This document shows positions 7,265 through 13,328 of a stretch of DNA of 14,351 bases, one piece after another (the first letter of the stretch is position 1; each line of letters starts with the position of its first letter). The stretch is from NCBI GenBank assembly GCA_046758005.1, contig JBHHZJ010000086.1, positions 1-14,351 of the forward strand, given 5' to 3'. Source of the stretch: JBHHZJ01 sp046758005. Its GTDB lineage: Bacteria; Pseudomonadota; Alphaproteobacteria; Kiloniellales; J153. A model generated the notes under the pieces. That model did no database searches. It saw nothing but the letters and a program-made list of their open reading frames with translations, and was not told where the DNA came from. The translations under genes were made by a program, and so were the position numbers.

Positions 7265-7278
7265 TTGACGCGGATCAA
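7265..7278. promoter_or_regulatory. FNR/FixK-type box
   Basis: TTGACGCGGATCAA matches the FNR/FixK/Dnr consensus TTGAT-N4-ATCAA at 9 of 10 defined positions. Its centre is about 86 bp upstream of the uncharacterised gene starting at 7185 on the minus strand. That would fit a class II activator site at about -41 with a leader of some 45 nt. It is about 80 bp past the yhhQ stop, so the 167-residue protein is the likely target. The call rests on motif only. Confidence 0.55.
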
Positions 7279-7282
7279 TGCC

Positions 7283-7315
7283 GAATTCGGGGTCGAATTC
7301 GGGGTCGAATTCGGG
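7283..7315. repeat. 12-bp tandem repeat, about 2.75 copies
   Basis: Units GAATTCGGGGTC at 7283-7294 and 7295-7306 are identical, and the first nine bases are repeated at 7307-7315. The array begins 4 bp from the FNR-like box, in the 172-bp gap between yhhQ and the uncharacterised gene. It may be a row of operator sites or simple slippage. Confidence 0.8.
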
Positions 7316-7357
7316 CGCTTCGCCGGCATGGCGCGGCGTCCGGTGGCCCCGACCCCG

Positions 7358-8029
7358 TCAATCCGAAAACACGAGCGGATTGAATCGGGTGTCGCGATCG
7401 TACGCGTCCATGCCCTCCTTCCGCTTGAGATGATTGACGACCGCATAGGTCAGCGGGGTGGCGGCGGCCTCGTAGGCCGACTTGACCAGCCACTGCGTCA
7501 AGACGAGCGCCAGGAGCGCCGGGACCGGAATCGTTCCCGCGAACGCGAGGACGATGAAAACCAACGAATCCAGGGCTTGGCCCACCAGCGTCGAGCCGAT
7601 GGTCCGCGTCCACAACCACCGTCCCCCGGTCGCGATCTTCATCTTCGCCAGGACGAAGGCGTTGGCGAACTCGCCGACCAGATAGGCCAGAAAGGAGGCG
7701 ACCAGGATCCGCGGCGTGTAGCCGAGGATCCGCTCGTACGCCGCTTGGCCATCCCAAAACGGCGCCGGTGGCAGCTGCTGCCCGATCCAGATTGCCGCGA
7801 CGACGATCAGGTTGCAGACGAAGCCGAGCCAGATGACGCGCCGCGCCTGCGCGTAGCCGTAGACCTCGGTCAGGACGTCCCCGAGGATATAGCTCACCGG
7901 GAAGATGACGATCGCGGCCGGCAGGAGCAGGCCGGATACGCTGATCAGTTTCACCGCGGTAACGTTCGCCGCAATAAGACAGGCGACGAACAGCACGACG
8001 ATCAAAACGAACCTGATCGAATATCTCAT
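7358..8029 (-). CDS. yhhQ: queuosine precursor transporter, YhhQ/QPTR family
   Basis: This 223-residue inner-membrane protein is of the YhhQ (VUT family) type, which imports queuosine precursors such as preQ0/preQ1 for tRNA modification. Hydrophobic helices are visible at about 6-28, 33-55, 66-86, 106-128, 143-166 and 170-190. Family landmarks are the N-terminal ACLIAANVTAVKL, PVSYILGDVLTEVYGYAQARRVIWLG (about 44-69) and RTIGSTLVGQALDSLVFIVLAFAGTIP (about 142-168), where the Gln-Ala-Leu-Asp-Ser stretch is strongly conserved. The ATG at 8029 has no ribosome site close to it. Instead a five-codon frame with its own GGAG stops across this ATG (see separate entry). The gene follows the SAM hydrolase by 31 bp on the same strand, so they are probably co-transcribed. 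Confidence 0.92.
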   Translation of the reverse strand: MRYSIRFVLIVVLFVACLIAANVTAVKLISVSGLLLPAAIVIFPVSYILGDVLTEVYGYAQARRVIWLGFVCNLIVVAAIWIGQQLPPAPFWDGQAAYERILGYTPRILVASFLAYLVGEFANAFVLAKMKIATGGRWLWTRTIGSTLVGQALDSLVFIVLAFAGTIPVPALLALVLTQWLVKSAYEAAATPLTYAVVNHLKRKEGMDAYDRDTRFNPLVFSD

Positions 8030-8043
8030 TGGCGTGTACGCAT
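8026..8043 (-). CDS. possible five-codon leader frame overlapping the yhhQ start
   Basis: Read on the minus strand, GGAG-AACG-ATG opens a frame encoding MRTRQ. Its TGA overlaps the yhhQ ATG in an ATGA arrangement. yhhQ itself lacks a nearby Shine-Dalgarno, so this short frame may deliver ribosomes by termination-reinitiation. It is too short to judge by coding content and the spacer of 4 nt is tight, so the call is weak. Confidence 0.25.
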   Translation of the reverse strand: MRTRQ

Positions 8044-8060
8044 CGTTCTCCGGGGCCCGG

Positions 8061-8801
8061 CTACCGCGCGTGAACCCTCACCTCGGCCCCGACCGCCAGC
8101 CCGAGGGCGCGCGCGGCGTGTCCCCGGTTGACCGCGATCTCGGCCAGACCGTTGGCGTTTTCGTACCAGAAGGGCGCGCCGGGCGGAAGGTCGCAAAAGC
8201 TGCGCGCGCGGGCGAGGCGCCGGCCCGCCACCTCCAGGATCGCTCCGGAGGCCAGCCCGGCGGCGCGCAGGCCGGTCATCGCGTTGCCGAAGTGGTCGAT
8301 GTAGACGACGCGCGCCAGGTCCTGCGGCCAATCCGCCCCGGGCGCGCGCTGGGTTTCGGCTTCGCTCCGCTCTCGGCCCGGCGGCGCCTCGCCCCGCGCC
8401 AGCCGCGCCGCCACGGGGGCGAAGACGTCGCGGCCGTGAAACGACGCCGATAGCCGCGCCGGGCGCCAGGTGATCTCCCACGCGCGGGCCTGCGCCGCGC
8501 GGCGCGCCACGATCGCGAACAGGCCGTTGTCCGGCCCGACGTACCAGCGCCCGTCGGCCGCGACCACGAGCGGCGCCCGCGGCCCCCCGACACCGGGATC
8601 GACGACGGCGAGAAACACCGTGCCGGCCGGAAACTCCGGCGCATAGGCGGCCAGCAGGTACGCCGCCGCCTGCGGGTCGAAGGCCGGGGCGTCGCAGAAC
8701 AGGTCGACCACCGGCACGCCGGGCGCCTCGCGGTGCAGGACGGCCTTCATTTGGCCGACGTAGGGCCCGGAGGGGCCGAAGTCCGTAAACAAGACGATCA
8801 T
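8061..8801 (-). CDS. S-adenosylmethionine hydrolase (DUF62 / SAM hydroxide adenosyltransferase)
   Basis: This 246-residue enzyme is of the DUF62 family, which splits S-adenosylmethionine with water into adenosine and methionine and is related to fluorinase and chlorinase. The family's Asp-Arg-His set is visible: D68 and R75 in VVDPGVGGPR and H122 in SFHGRDVFAPVAA. Other landmarks are the N-terminal LFTDFGPSGPYVGQMKAVL, YVGPDNGLF (87-95), YIDHFGNAMTG in the second half, and a C-terminal beta domain with FWYENANGLAEIAVNRGHAA. No halide-specific loop can be judged by eye, so hydrolase is the default call. The ATG at 8801 begins directly at the conserved strand. yhhQ follows 31 bp downstream. gcrA is divergent across 167 bp. 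Confidence 0.92.
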   Translation of the reverse strand: MIVLFTDFGPSGPYVGQMKAVLHREAPGVPVVDLFCDAPAFDPQAAAYLLAAYAPEFPAGTVFLAVVDPGVGGPRAPLVVAADGRWYVGPDNGLFAIVARRAAQARAWEITWRPARLSASFHGRDVFAPVAARLARGEAPPGRERSEAETQRAPGADWPQDLARVVYIDHFGNAMTGLRAAGLASGAILEVAGRRLARARSFCDLPPGAPFWYENANGLAEIAVNRGHAARALGLAVGAEVRVHAR

Positions 8802-8905
8802 GGCTGACTCTCGCCCCCACTCGCGCCCGGAAGCAAGCCGGGTTCCGGGTCCCCGGCAAATCCAGGCATCGGAGCCTCACGACATACCATATGTGGCATT
8901 TTTTA

Positions 8906-8935
8906 TTGCCTAGAACGCAGGATATATGATATAGG
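8906..8935 (+). promoter_or_regulatory. possible promoter of gcrA in an A+T-rich island
   Basis: The stretch from about 8885 to 8955 is sharply A+T-rich compared with its surroundings. It holds TTGCCT at 8906-8911 and, 18 bp on, TATAGG at 8930-8935; an overlapping TATGAT at 8925-8930 is another -10 candidate. It lies 35-60 bp before the gcrA ATG. The call rests on composition and motif only. Confidence 0.35.
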
Positions 8936-8968
8936 ACGATATTTAGCGGTATTCATGGGGGCAAGCAC

Positions 8969-9397
8969 ATGACGTGGACCGACGACCGAGTCGCAGAACT
9001 CGCACGCCTTTGGGAGTCGGGATACAGCGCTTCCGCGATCGGCCGGGTCCTCGGCGTTTCGAAGAACGCCGTGGTGGGAAAGGCGCACAGGTTACGGCTG
9101 GCCTCGCGGCCCTCGCCGATCCGGCGGGAGCGTCGCGCGCCCGTGCGCCGACGCATCCCGATGCTGGCCAGGCCCATCGAGCCGCGGCCCGTCGCCGCGC
9201 CGCCGCCGCCGCCCGAGCCGCGTTGGACGGTGCGGCGCGTTGGAAAGGGGCCCAACTGCCTGTGGCCGATCGGCGATCCTCGGGAGCCGGACTTCCATTT
9301 CTGCGCCGCGCCCGCCGTTGAGGGCAAGCCGTATTGTCCCGAGCATTGCGCCCGCGCCTATATCACCCGTACCCGCGCGGAAGACGAGGCTGCCTGA
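8969..9397 (+). CDS. gcrA: GcrA cell-cycle regulator
   Basis: This 142-residue protein is a GcrA-family transcription factor, which binds sigma70-RNA polymerase and activates promoters carrying CcrM-methylated GANTC sites in alphaproteobacteria. The N-terminal DNA-binding part (1-45) begins with the hallmark MTWTDDRVAELARLWESGYSASAIG and continues into a helix-turn-helix with SKNAVVGKAHRLRL. A basic, Pro-rich linker spans about 46-93, including PPPPPP at 78-83 broken only by Glu. The C-terminal sigma-interacting domain has C97-LWPIGDP, PDFHFC112 and PYC123PEH. It is shorter than the Caulobacter protein (about 173 residues), with the difference in the linker. The ATG at 8969 has a G-rich segment (GGGGGCAAGC) upstream. 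A strong terminator follows. Confidence 0.95.
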   Translation: MTWTDDRVAELARLWESGYSASAIGRVLGVSKNAVVGKAHRLRLASRPSPIRRERRAPVRRRIPMLARPIEPRPVAAPPPPPEPRWTVRRVGKGPNCLWPIGDPREPDFHFCAAPAVEGKPYCPEHCARAYITRTRAEDEAA

Positions 9398-9426
9398 ATC
9401 TGGCCTCGCGTTGCCTGCCCGGGCGG

Positions 9427-9469
9427 ATCGCGCCGGCCGGAGCCTCCTGCGGCCGGCGCGATTCTTTCT
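9427..9469 (+). terminator. Rho-independent terminator of gcrA
   Basis: A perfect 13-bp stem ATCGCGCCGGCCG / CGGCCGGCGCGAT with a 10-nt loop is followed by TCTTTCT. It begins 30 bp after the gcrA stop and lies before the convergent gamma-glutamyltransferase gene. No T run is present on the other side. Confidence 0.82.
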
Positions 9470-9499
9470 CGTGCCCCGGGTTTCCCGCCGGGGCCGGGC

Positions 9500-11173
9500 T
9501 CAGACTACGCACGCGCTGCCGCCGCGCCGCGGGTCGCCGGCGGCCCCGAAACGCCCCTTCGCATCGCGGGCGACCGCGTGAACCCCGCCGAAGAACAGGT
9601 TGTGGCGCGGCCATAGGACCACCTTCTCGGCCACGTCCTGCACGGCCTTGGGCGCGGCCTCGTCGATGTCGTCCTCGAGGCTGGCGGTGCCGGCCTCGAA
9701 GTGCAGGCGGGGCGCCTCGACCGCCGCGGCGATCGGCAGGCGGAGGTCGATCAGGTTGACCAGGACCTGCAGAATGGCCGTCCGGATCCGGTTCGACCCG
9801 CCAGAGCCCAGCGCGGCCACCGAGCCGTCGGCCCGGTACGCCACGGTCGGGCACATCATCGAGGACATGCGGCTGCCCGGCGGCCATTGGTGGAAGCCGT
9901 GCGGGTTGAGGTCCTCCTCGCCCAGCATATTGTTGAGCATGATTCCGGTCCCGGGCAGGATGTAGCCGCACCCCTCGCCGTTCGAGGCGCTGAGTGCGGC
10001 GATGTTGCCGGCCGCGTCGACCACGCTCATGTGCGTGGTCCCGCGGGCGCTGGCCGGCCGGCCATGGACCTCCCGCGCGTAGCGGGCGAGCAGCGCCGGA
10101 TCCAGTAACCGTTCCGCGGCGGCCGCCTCCTCGGGTTCGGCCACCGCCTCGTGCAGGCGCGATTCGACCCGCGCCCGGTTGGTCAGATCCATCACCCGCA
10201 CGAGCAGGGCCGCGTGCTCCGCCGCGGAGCCGCGGGCCGCCACGTCGCGCCGCATCAGCAGCTCGAGGGCGAAGGCGATGAGCACGCCGCCCGAGGCCGG
10301 CGGCGGGTTGATGAGGATGCGCGCGTCCCGGTATCGCCGGTCGATCGGGCGGCGTTTGATCACCCGGTAGCCGGCCAGGTCCTGCGGGTCGAGCTGGCCG
10401 CCCTGCGCGCGGCAGTCGGCGACCAACCGGCGGCCGAGCTCGCCCTCGTAGAACAACGCATCCCCCTCGGCGGCCAGCGCCTCCAGGGTGTCCGCGAGGG
10501 CCGGCTGGCGCAGCACGTCGCCTTGGGAGAGCAGGTTTCCGTCGGCGCGGGTGAACAACGCCCGCCCTTCGGGCCGGGCGGTCAGGACCGGGCCGACGAC
10601 CCGGAACACGTAAGTGTCCACGGGGCGCACGCGAACGCCGCGACGGGCCAACCGCACGGCCGGCGCGACCAGGCGCGCCATGGGAAGGCTGCCCAGGTCC
10701 GCGTGCGCCGCGAACAGGCCCTTGATCGCGCCCGGGGTGGCGATCGCGCCGAGGCCGATGTGGAACTCCTGCGTGGCGGTGCCGAAGTCGGCGAGGATCG
10801 GGTAGAAGTCGATGTCCTGCACGCGGCGCCGGCAGCGCGGGGTCTTTACGAAGAAATCGTAGAGCACGGCCTCGCCCCCGGCGCGGCGCGCGAGCAGGAA
10901 CCCGCCGCCGCCGAGCGAGCACAGCACCGGCTCCGCAACGGTGGCGGCACAGAACGCGGCCAGCGCCGCGTCGAAGGCGTTGCCGCCGTCTTCGAGGATC
11001 TCGCGCGCCGCCGCCGCGGTCGCCGGATGGCCGCAGGCAACGGCGCCCTTGGCGGTCACCGCCGCCTCCGCCGGGGTTGCCGCGTGAGCGCGCCGGTCAT
11101 GGGCGCGTTCTTGCCATGCGGTCCGGTTGCGGTAAAGCCCGATCCCGGGCCGCCCGGCGCGCCGCGGGGTCAT
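9500..11173 (-). CDS. gamma-glutamyltransferase family protein
   Basis: This 557-residue protein is of the Ntn-hydrolase family that includes gamma-glutamyltransferase and related acylases. Such proteins cleave themselves to expose a catalytic Thr and act on gamma-glutamyl or acyl amides. The N-terminal block AVACGHPATAAAAREILEDGGNAFDAALAA (45-74) is typical. The autocleavage/nucleophile site is GTTHMSVVDAAGN with T379. SRMSSMMCPT (434-443) and GSGGSNRIRTAILQ (457-469) form the usual oxyanion and substrate loops. The family Arg of the DFREMAP motif (R114 in E. coli), which holds the substrate carboxylate, is replaced: here the stretch is DFFVKTP (106-112) with Phe at that site. The substrate may therefore differ from glutathione. 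No Sec signal peptide is visible. The ATG at 11173 is preceded by AAGGG at 8 nt, better than the GTG three codons earlier. It sits 31 bp after the membrane operon. Confidence 0.88.
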   Translation of the reverse strand: MTPRRAGRPGIGLYRNRTAWQERAHDRRAHAATPAEAAVTAKGAVACGHPATAAAAREILEDGGNAFDAALAAFCAATVAEPVLCSLGGGGFLLARRAGGEAVLYDFFVKTPRCRRRVQDIDFYPILADFGTATQEFHIGLGAIATPGAIKGLFAAHADLGSLPMARLVAPAVRLARRGVRVRPVDTYVFRVVGPVLTARPEGRALFTRADGNLLSQGDVLRQPALADTLEALAAEGDALFYEGELGRRLVADCRAQGGQLDPQDLAGYRVIKRRPIDRRYRDARILINPPPASGGVLIAFALELLMRRDVAARGSAAEHAALLVRVMDLTNRARVESRLHEAVAEPEEAAAAERLLDPALLARYAREVHGRPASARGTTHMSVVDAAGNIAALSASNGEGCGYILPGTGIMLNNMLGEEDLNPHGFHQWPPGSRMSSMMCPTVAYRADGSVAALGSGGSNRIRTAILQVLVNLIDLRLPIAAAVEAPRLHFEAGTASLEDDIDEAAPKAVQDVAEKVVLWPRHNLFFGGVHAVARDAKGRFGAAGDPRRGGSACVV

Positions 11174-11185
11174 ACCAGCCACCCT

Positions 11186-11213
11186 TGAGATCAGTTGAGT
11201 GAGATCAGTTGAG
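11186..11213. repeat. 14-bp tandem duplication at the end of the membrane operon
   Basis: TGAGATCAGTTGAG occurs twice without a gap, at 11186-11199 and 11200-11213. The second copy covers the stop codon of the 176-residue membrane protein; the first lies between that stop and the gamma-glutamyltransferase ribosome site. It looks like a recent slippage duplication. Confidence 0.85.
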
Positions 11214-11735
11214 GCTGCTGCCCGCGTTCGGCCCGGAGTGCCGGAAATTGAGGGGGTTCTCCGCCGGCTGCCGCTTGAGCGGCGGCGGCGGCGGCGGCGC
11301 GGCGTAGAACTTCTGCTCGCGCTCGTCGAGCGAACGCTCGAACGGGCTGCGCATGCGGACCTGCGCCCCGTTCTGCTGCGCGGTGCGCTCTGCGCCCCGC
11401 AGTTGGCGCGCCAGCCGCTGGTTCCAGGGCAGCACGTAGGAGCGCGGCTCGTCGATGCCGGGGACGCCCAGCCACAGGTAGATCGCCTCGCCCTCCTCCA
11501 TCCGCGAACTCAGGACCGAGGCCTCGGCGAGCTCCTGTCGGGCCCACTCGATCTTGATCGGCTTGGGTCGGCCGAGCATCTCCGCCAGCGCCAGGTAGCC
11601 GGCCGGCAGGAACACGGCGGTGGTCGCCAGAGCGCCGAGCTTGATCCACAACCGGCGCGGCGCCCACACCGCGATGTTGGCAAGGATCGCCGCCAACGCG
11701 CCGAGGCCGGCGAACAGGATCAGCAAGTCGTTCAT
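11205..11735 (-). CDS. uncharacterised two-helix membrane protein with proline-rich tail
   Basis: This 176-residue protein is the third gene of the membrane operon. I do not recognise a named family. Two hydrophobic helices are clear, at about 3-25 (LLILFAGLGALAAILANIAV) and 31-53 (IKLGALATTAVFLPAGYLAL). The rest is polar: a middle part with EGEAIYLWLGVPGIDEPRSYVLPWNQRLARQLRGA (81-115), a Gln/Arg-rich stretch, a run of six prolines at 147-152, and a disordered end. The first ATG overlaps the stop of the upstream gene by 4 bp (ATGA), so translation is probably coupled and the product probably works with the channel-like proteins before it. It could be an accessory subunit or a regulator of the channel. 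Function is unknown. Confidence 0.85.
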   Translation of the reverse strand: MNDLLILFAGLGALAAILANIAVWAPRRLWIKLGALATTAVFLPAGYLALAEMLGRPKPIKIEWARQELAEASVLSSRMEEGEAIYLWLGVPGIDEPRSYVLPWNQRLARQLRGAERTAQQNGAQVRMRSPFERSLDEREQKFYAAPPPPPPLKRQPAENPLNFRHSGPNAGSSLN

Positions 11736-12340
11736 GACGACTTCTTCTTCGAACGCAGGGCCTTGGGGAGGTCGTGCACGCTGCCCGGCACCAGCTTGCC
11801 GTCCTCGTTGAGCGAGAAGCGGAAGGCGGTCAGTTCCTGACCCTGGTGCTGGAGCAGCAGCTTGGTGTGCAGAATCCGCTTGGCGGCGACCTGGGCGGAG
11901 GGCTTGACGCTGACCGCGACCGCCACCGGCAGGGGCAGCTGCCCCGTCATGTCGCGATACAGGTGCACGTTCACGGTGTATTCGCCGGCCGCGATGCCGC
12001 GGCTGTAGGACACCTCGTAGTTGACGTCGGTCACGTCGGATTGTCCGCCGAGGTCGTCGCGCAGCAGGTTGAAGATCAGGCCGCCCTTGTTCGAATAGCC
12101 GACCGGCACGTCGCCCGGCGCCTGCACCCAGAGGTCGACGTCGGCATCGACCGTGTCCGGCCAGCTGATCTCGACGATGACGTTGCCCGGCGCGGGCGTG
12201 CCCTCGTCGGCGGTCGCCGGCGGATTGAGGTGCGGCAGCAGCAGAAGCACCATCGCGATGAAGCCGGCGAGCGCCAGGAAGATGACGTCGCGGAACACCG
12301 TGTTGGCGCCGTCGTCGTCGAAATGGTCAAGTGGGTGCAT
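11732..12340 (-). CDS. ExbD/MotB-like membrane-anchored protein with YfaP/DUF2135-like domain
   Basis: This 202-residue protein has one N-terminal membrane helix (about 17-37) in the segment ANTVFRDVIFLALAGFIAMVLLLLPHL. D18 at the start of the helix sits where ExbD, TolR and MotB carry their essential proton-binding Asp (compare PFxDVMLVLLIIFMV). The rest should lie in the periplasm. ADVDLWVQAPGDVPVGYSNKGG (66-87) and GEYTVNVHLYRD (119-130) resemble the beta-sandwich of YfaP/DUF2135 proteins, not the usual ExbD domain. The C-terminus ends in basic residues (RSKKKSS). The start overlaps the end of the MotA/TolQ-like gene by 14 bp, and the next gene overlaps by 4 bp, so the three are translated together. 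The family assignment of the periplasmic part is by eye and tentative. Confidence 0.82.
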   Translation of the reverse strand: MHPLDHFDDDGANTVFRDVIFLALAGFIAMVLLLLPHLNPPATADEGTPAPGNVIVEISWPDTVDADVDLWVQAPGDVPVGYSNKGGLIFNLLRDDLGGQSDVTDVNYEVSYSRGIAAGEYTVNVHLYRDMTGQLPLPVAVAVSVKPSAQVAAKRILHTKLLLQHQGQELTAFRFSLNEDGKLVPGSVHDLPKALRSKKKSS

Positions 12341-13082
12341 GTTCCTCTCCGAACTCGAGCAGCCCGGTGATCAGCTTCACCGTGCCGCCGGCGAGGAGCT
12401 GGTAGTTGACCATCAGCCAGACGTTGAGTACCGACCCGACGAGCGTGGTGTAGAGCGCCGTCGACATGCCCGCGATCAGGGTCGAGATCATCGGCGTGAT
12501 CGCCTTGACGTCCGAGGCCTGCTCCGGATGAACCCCGGACAGCGCGATGATGAAGCCGACCACGGTTCCGATCAGGCCGAGCAGCACCAGGCTGCCGGCG
12601 ACCTGGCGTACGATCGCCACCCGCTGGGTCAGCTTCAAACGCAGCGCGGCGGCGATAATGGCGCGGCTCTCGCCGCCGCGGCCGCGGATCTGAGCCAGGT
12701 ATTGAGCCGCGCGCGAAGGCGCCAGCGGGTCGAAGGACTTGACGTGGTTCAACTCGCGGCTGGTCTGCCAGACCTTGCGCGCGCAGATCCCCAGGCCGCC
12801 CAGGAAAACCACGAAGATCACCGCCGACAGATAGGTCTTGTCGGCGATCAGCACCTTGTCGACCAGGCCCTGGACATAAGCCGCCCCGAGGAGGGCCAGG
12901 CTCAGGATGTTGAGCAGCGCGAAGCGCAGCAGCAGGAGGTAGTGATACGGCCGTTCCCGGCGTGGACCGGCCCTGGACGCCAGCCAGGCCAGATGTTGTG
13001 CGTCATCCGGCCCGGCGGGCAGCTCCGCCGCCGGCGCGCCCTGCGCCTGGGTCGTGCGTGGCGTCGAGCTCGGAATCGCCAT
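12327..13082 (-). CDS. MotA/TolQ/ExbB-type proton channel protein
   Basis: This 251-residue inner-membrane protein is of the MotA/TolQ/ExbB family, which forms rings around a MotB/ExbD-type partner and turns proton flow into mechanical work in the envelope. Helices are visible at about 49-71, 84-101, 159-182 and 204-227. The family core is in the last two: VRQVAGSLVLLGLIGTVVGFIIALSG and STLIAGMSTALYTTLVGSVLNVW. The first 45 residues are a polar, Pro/Ala-rich cytoplasmic extension. A cytoplasmic loop with basic residues lies between helices 2 and 3. I chose the ATG at 13082, which has AGGAG about 10 nt upstream; an upstream start at 13154 would add an Arg-rich, unlikely leader. It is the first gene of a three-gene overlapping operon, with a CtrA-type box about 146 bp upstream. 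It does not sit with tol-pal, tonB or flagellar genes. Confidence 0.9.
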   Translation of the reverse strand: MAIPSSTPRTTQAQGAPAAELPAGPDDAQHLAWLASRAGPRRERPYHYLLLLRFALLNILSLALLGAAYVQGLVDKVLIADKTYLSAVIFVVFLGGLGICARKVWQTSRELNHVKSFDPLAPSRAAQYLAQIRGRGGESRAIIAAALRLKLTQRVAIVRQVAGSLVLLGLIGTVVGFIIALSGVHPEQASDVKAITPMISTLIAGMSTALYTTLVGSVLNVWLMVNYQLLAGGTVKLITGLLEFGEEHAPT

Positions 13083-13227
13083 GGTCAATCCGCTCCTGGG
13101 GTTGCGAACCGGGAGAGGCCCAGGAAGTCCCCGCCGGCTCCGTTTCGCCCGCACCCGTCCGGGACCGCCGCTTCGCTACCTCAGGCGGTGCCACAGACGA
13201 GGGCACTTCAACTATGCCGGATGTAAG

Positions 13228-13242
13228 TTAAAAGGTTGTTAA
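13228..13242. promoter_or_regulatory. CtrA-type binding box (TTAA-N7-TTAA)
   Basis: TTAAAAGGTTGTTAA is an exact TTAA-N7-TTAA site. Read on either strand the second half continues as TTAAC, as in the Caulobacter consensus (TTAACC on plus, TTAACTT on minus). It lies between the divergent channel operon (start 13082, minus) and the cysteine-cluster gene (start 13329, plus), 146 and 87 bp away. Confidence 0.7.
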
Positions 13243-13328
13243 CCAACCGGGACGGGCGCAGGCGTGACCCGCGCCGCCGCGCCGCCTATAGTGGCCGCCG
13301 ACGAGACGAGGAGGGCGCAGGCGCGGCA

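Noticed and set aside
8030..8060. preQ1-type riboswitch before yhhQ
   Set aside because: Only 31 bp separate the two genes, and no preQ1 aptamer pattern is visible.
9363..10922. Open frame of about 519 codons on the minus strand
   Set aside because: It is an out-of-frame shadow of the gamma-glutamyltransferase-family gene, with Arg/Pro-rich composition and no recognisable domain.
12327..13082. Zorya-type phage defence (ZorA/ZorB) for the channel operon
   Set aside because: The channel protein lacks the long C-terminal tail of ZorA, the partner has no OmpA-like domain, and no helicase or nuclease gene is adjacent.
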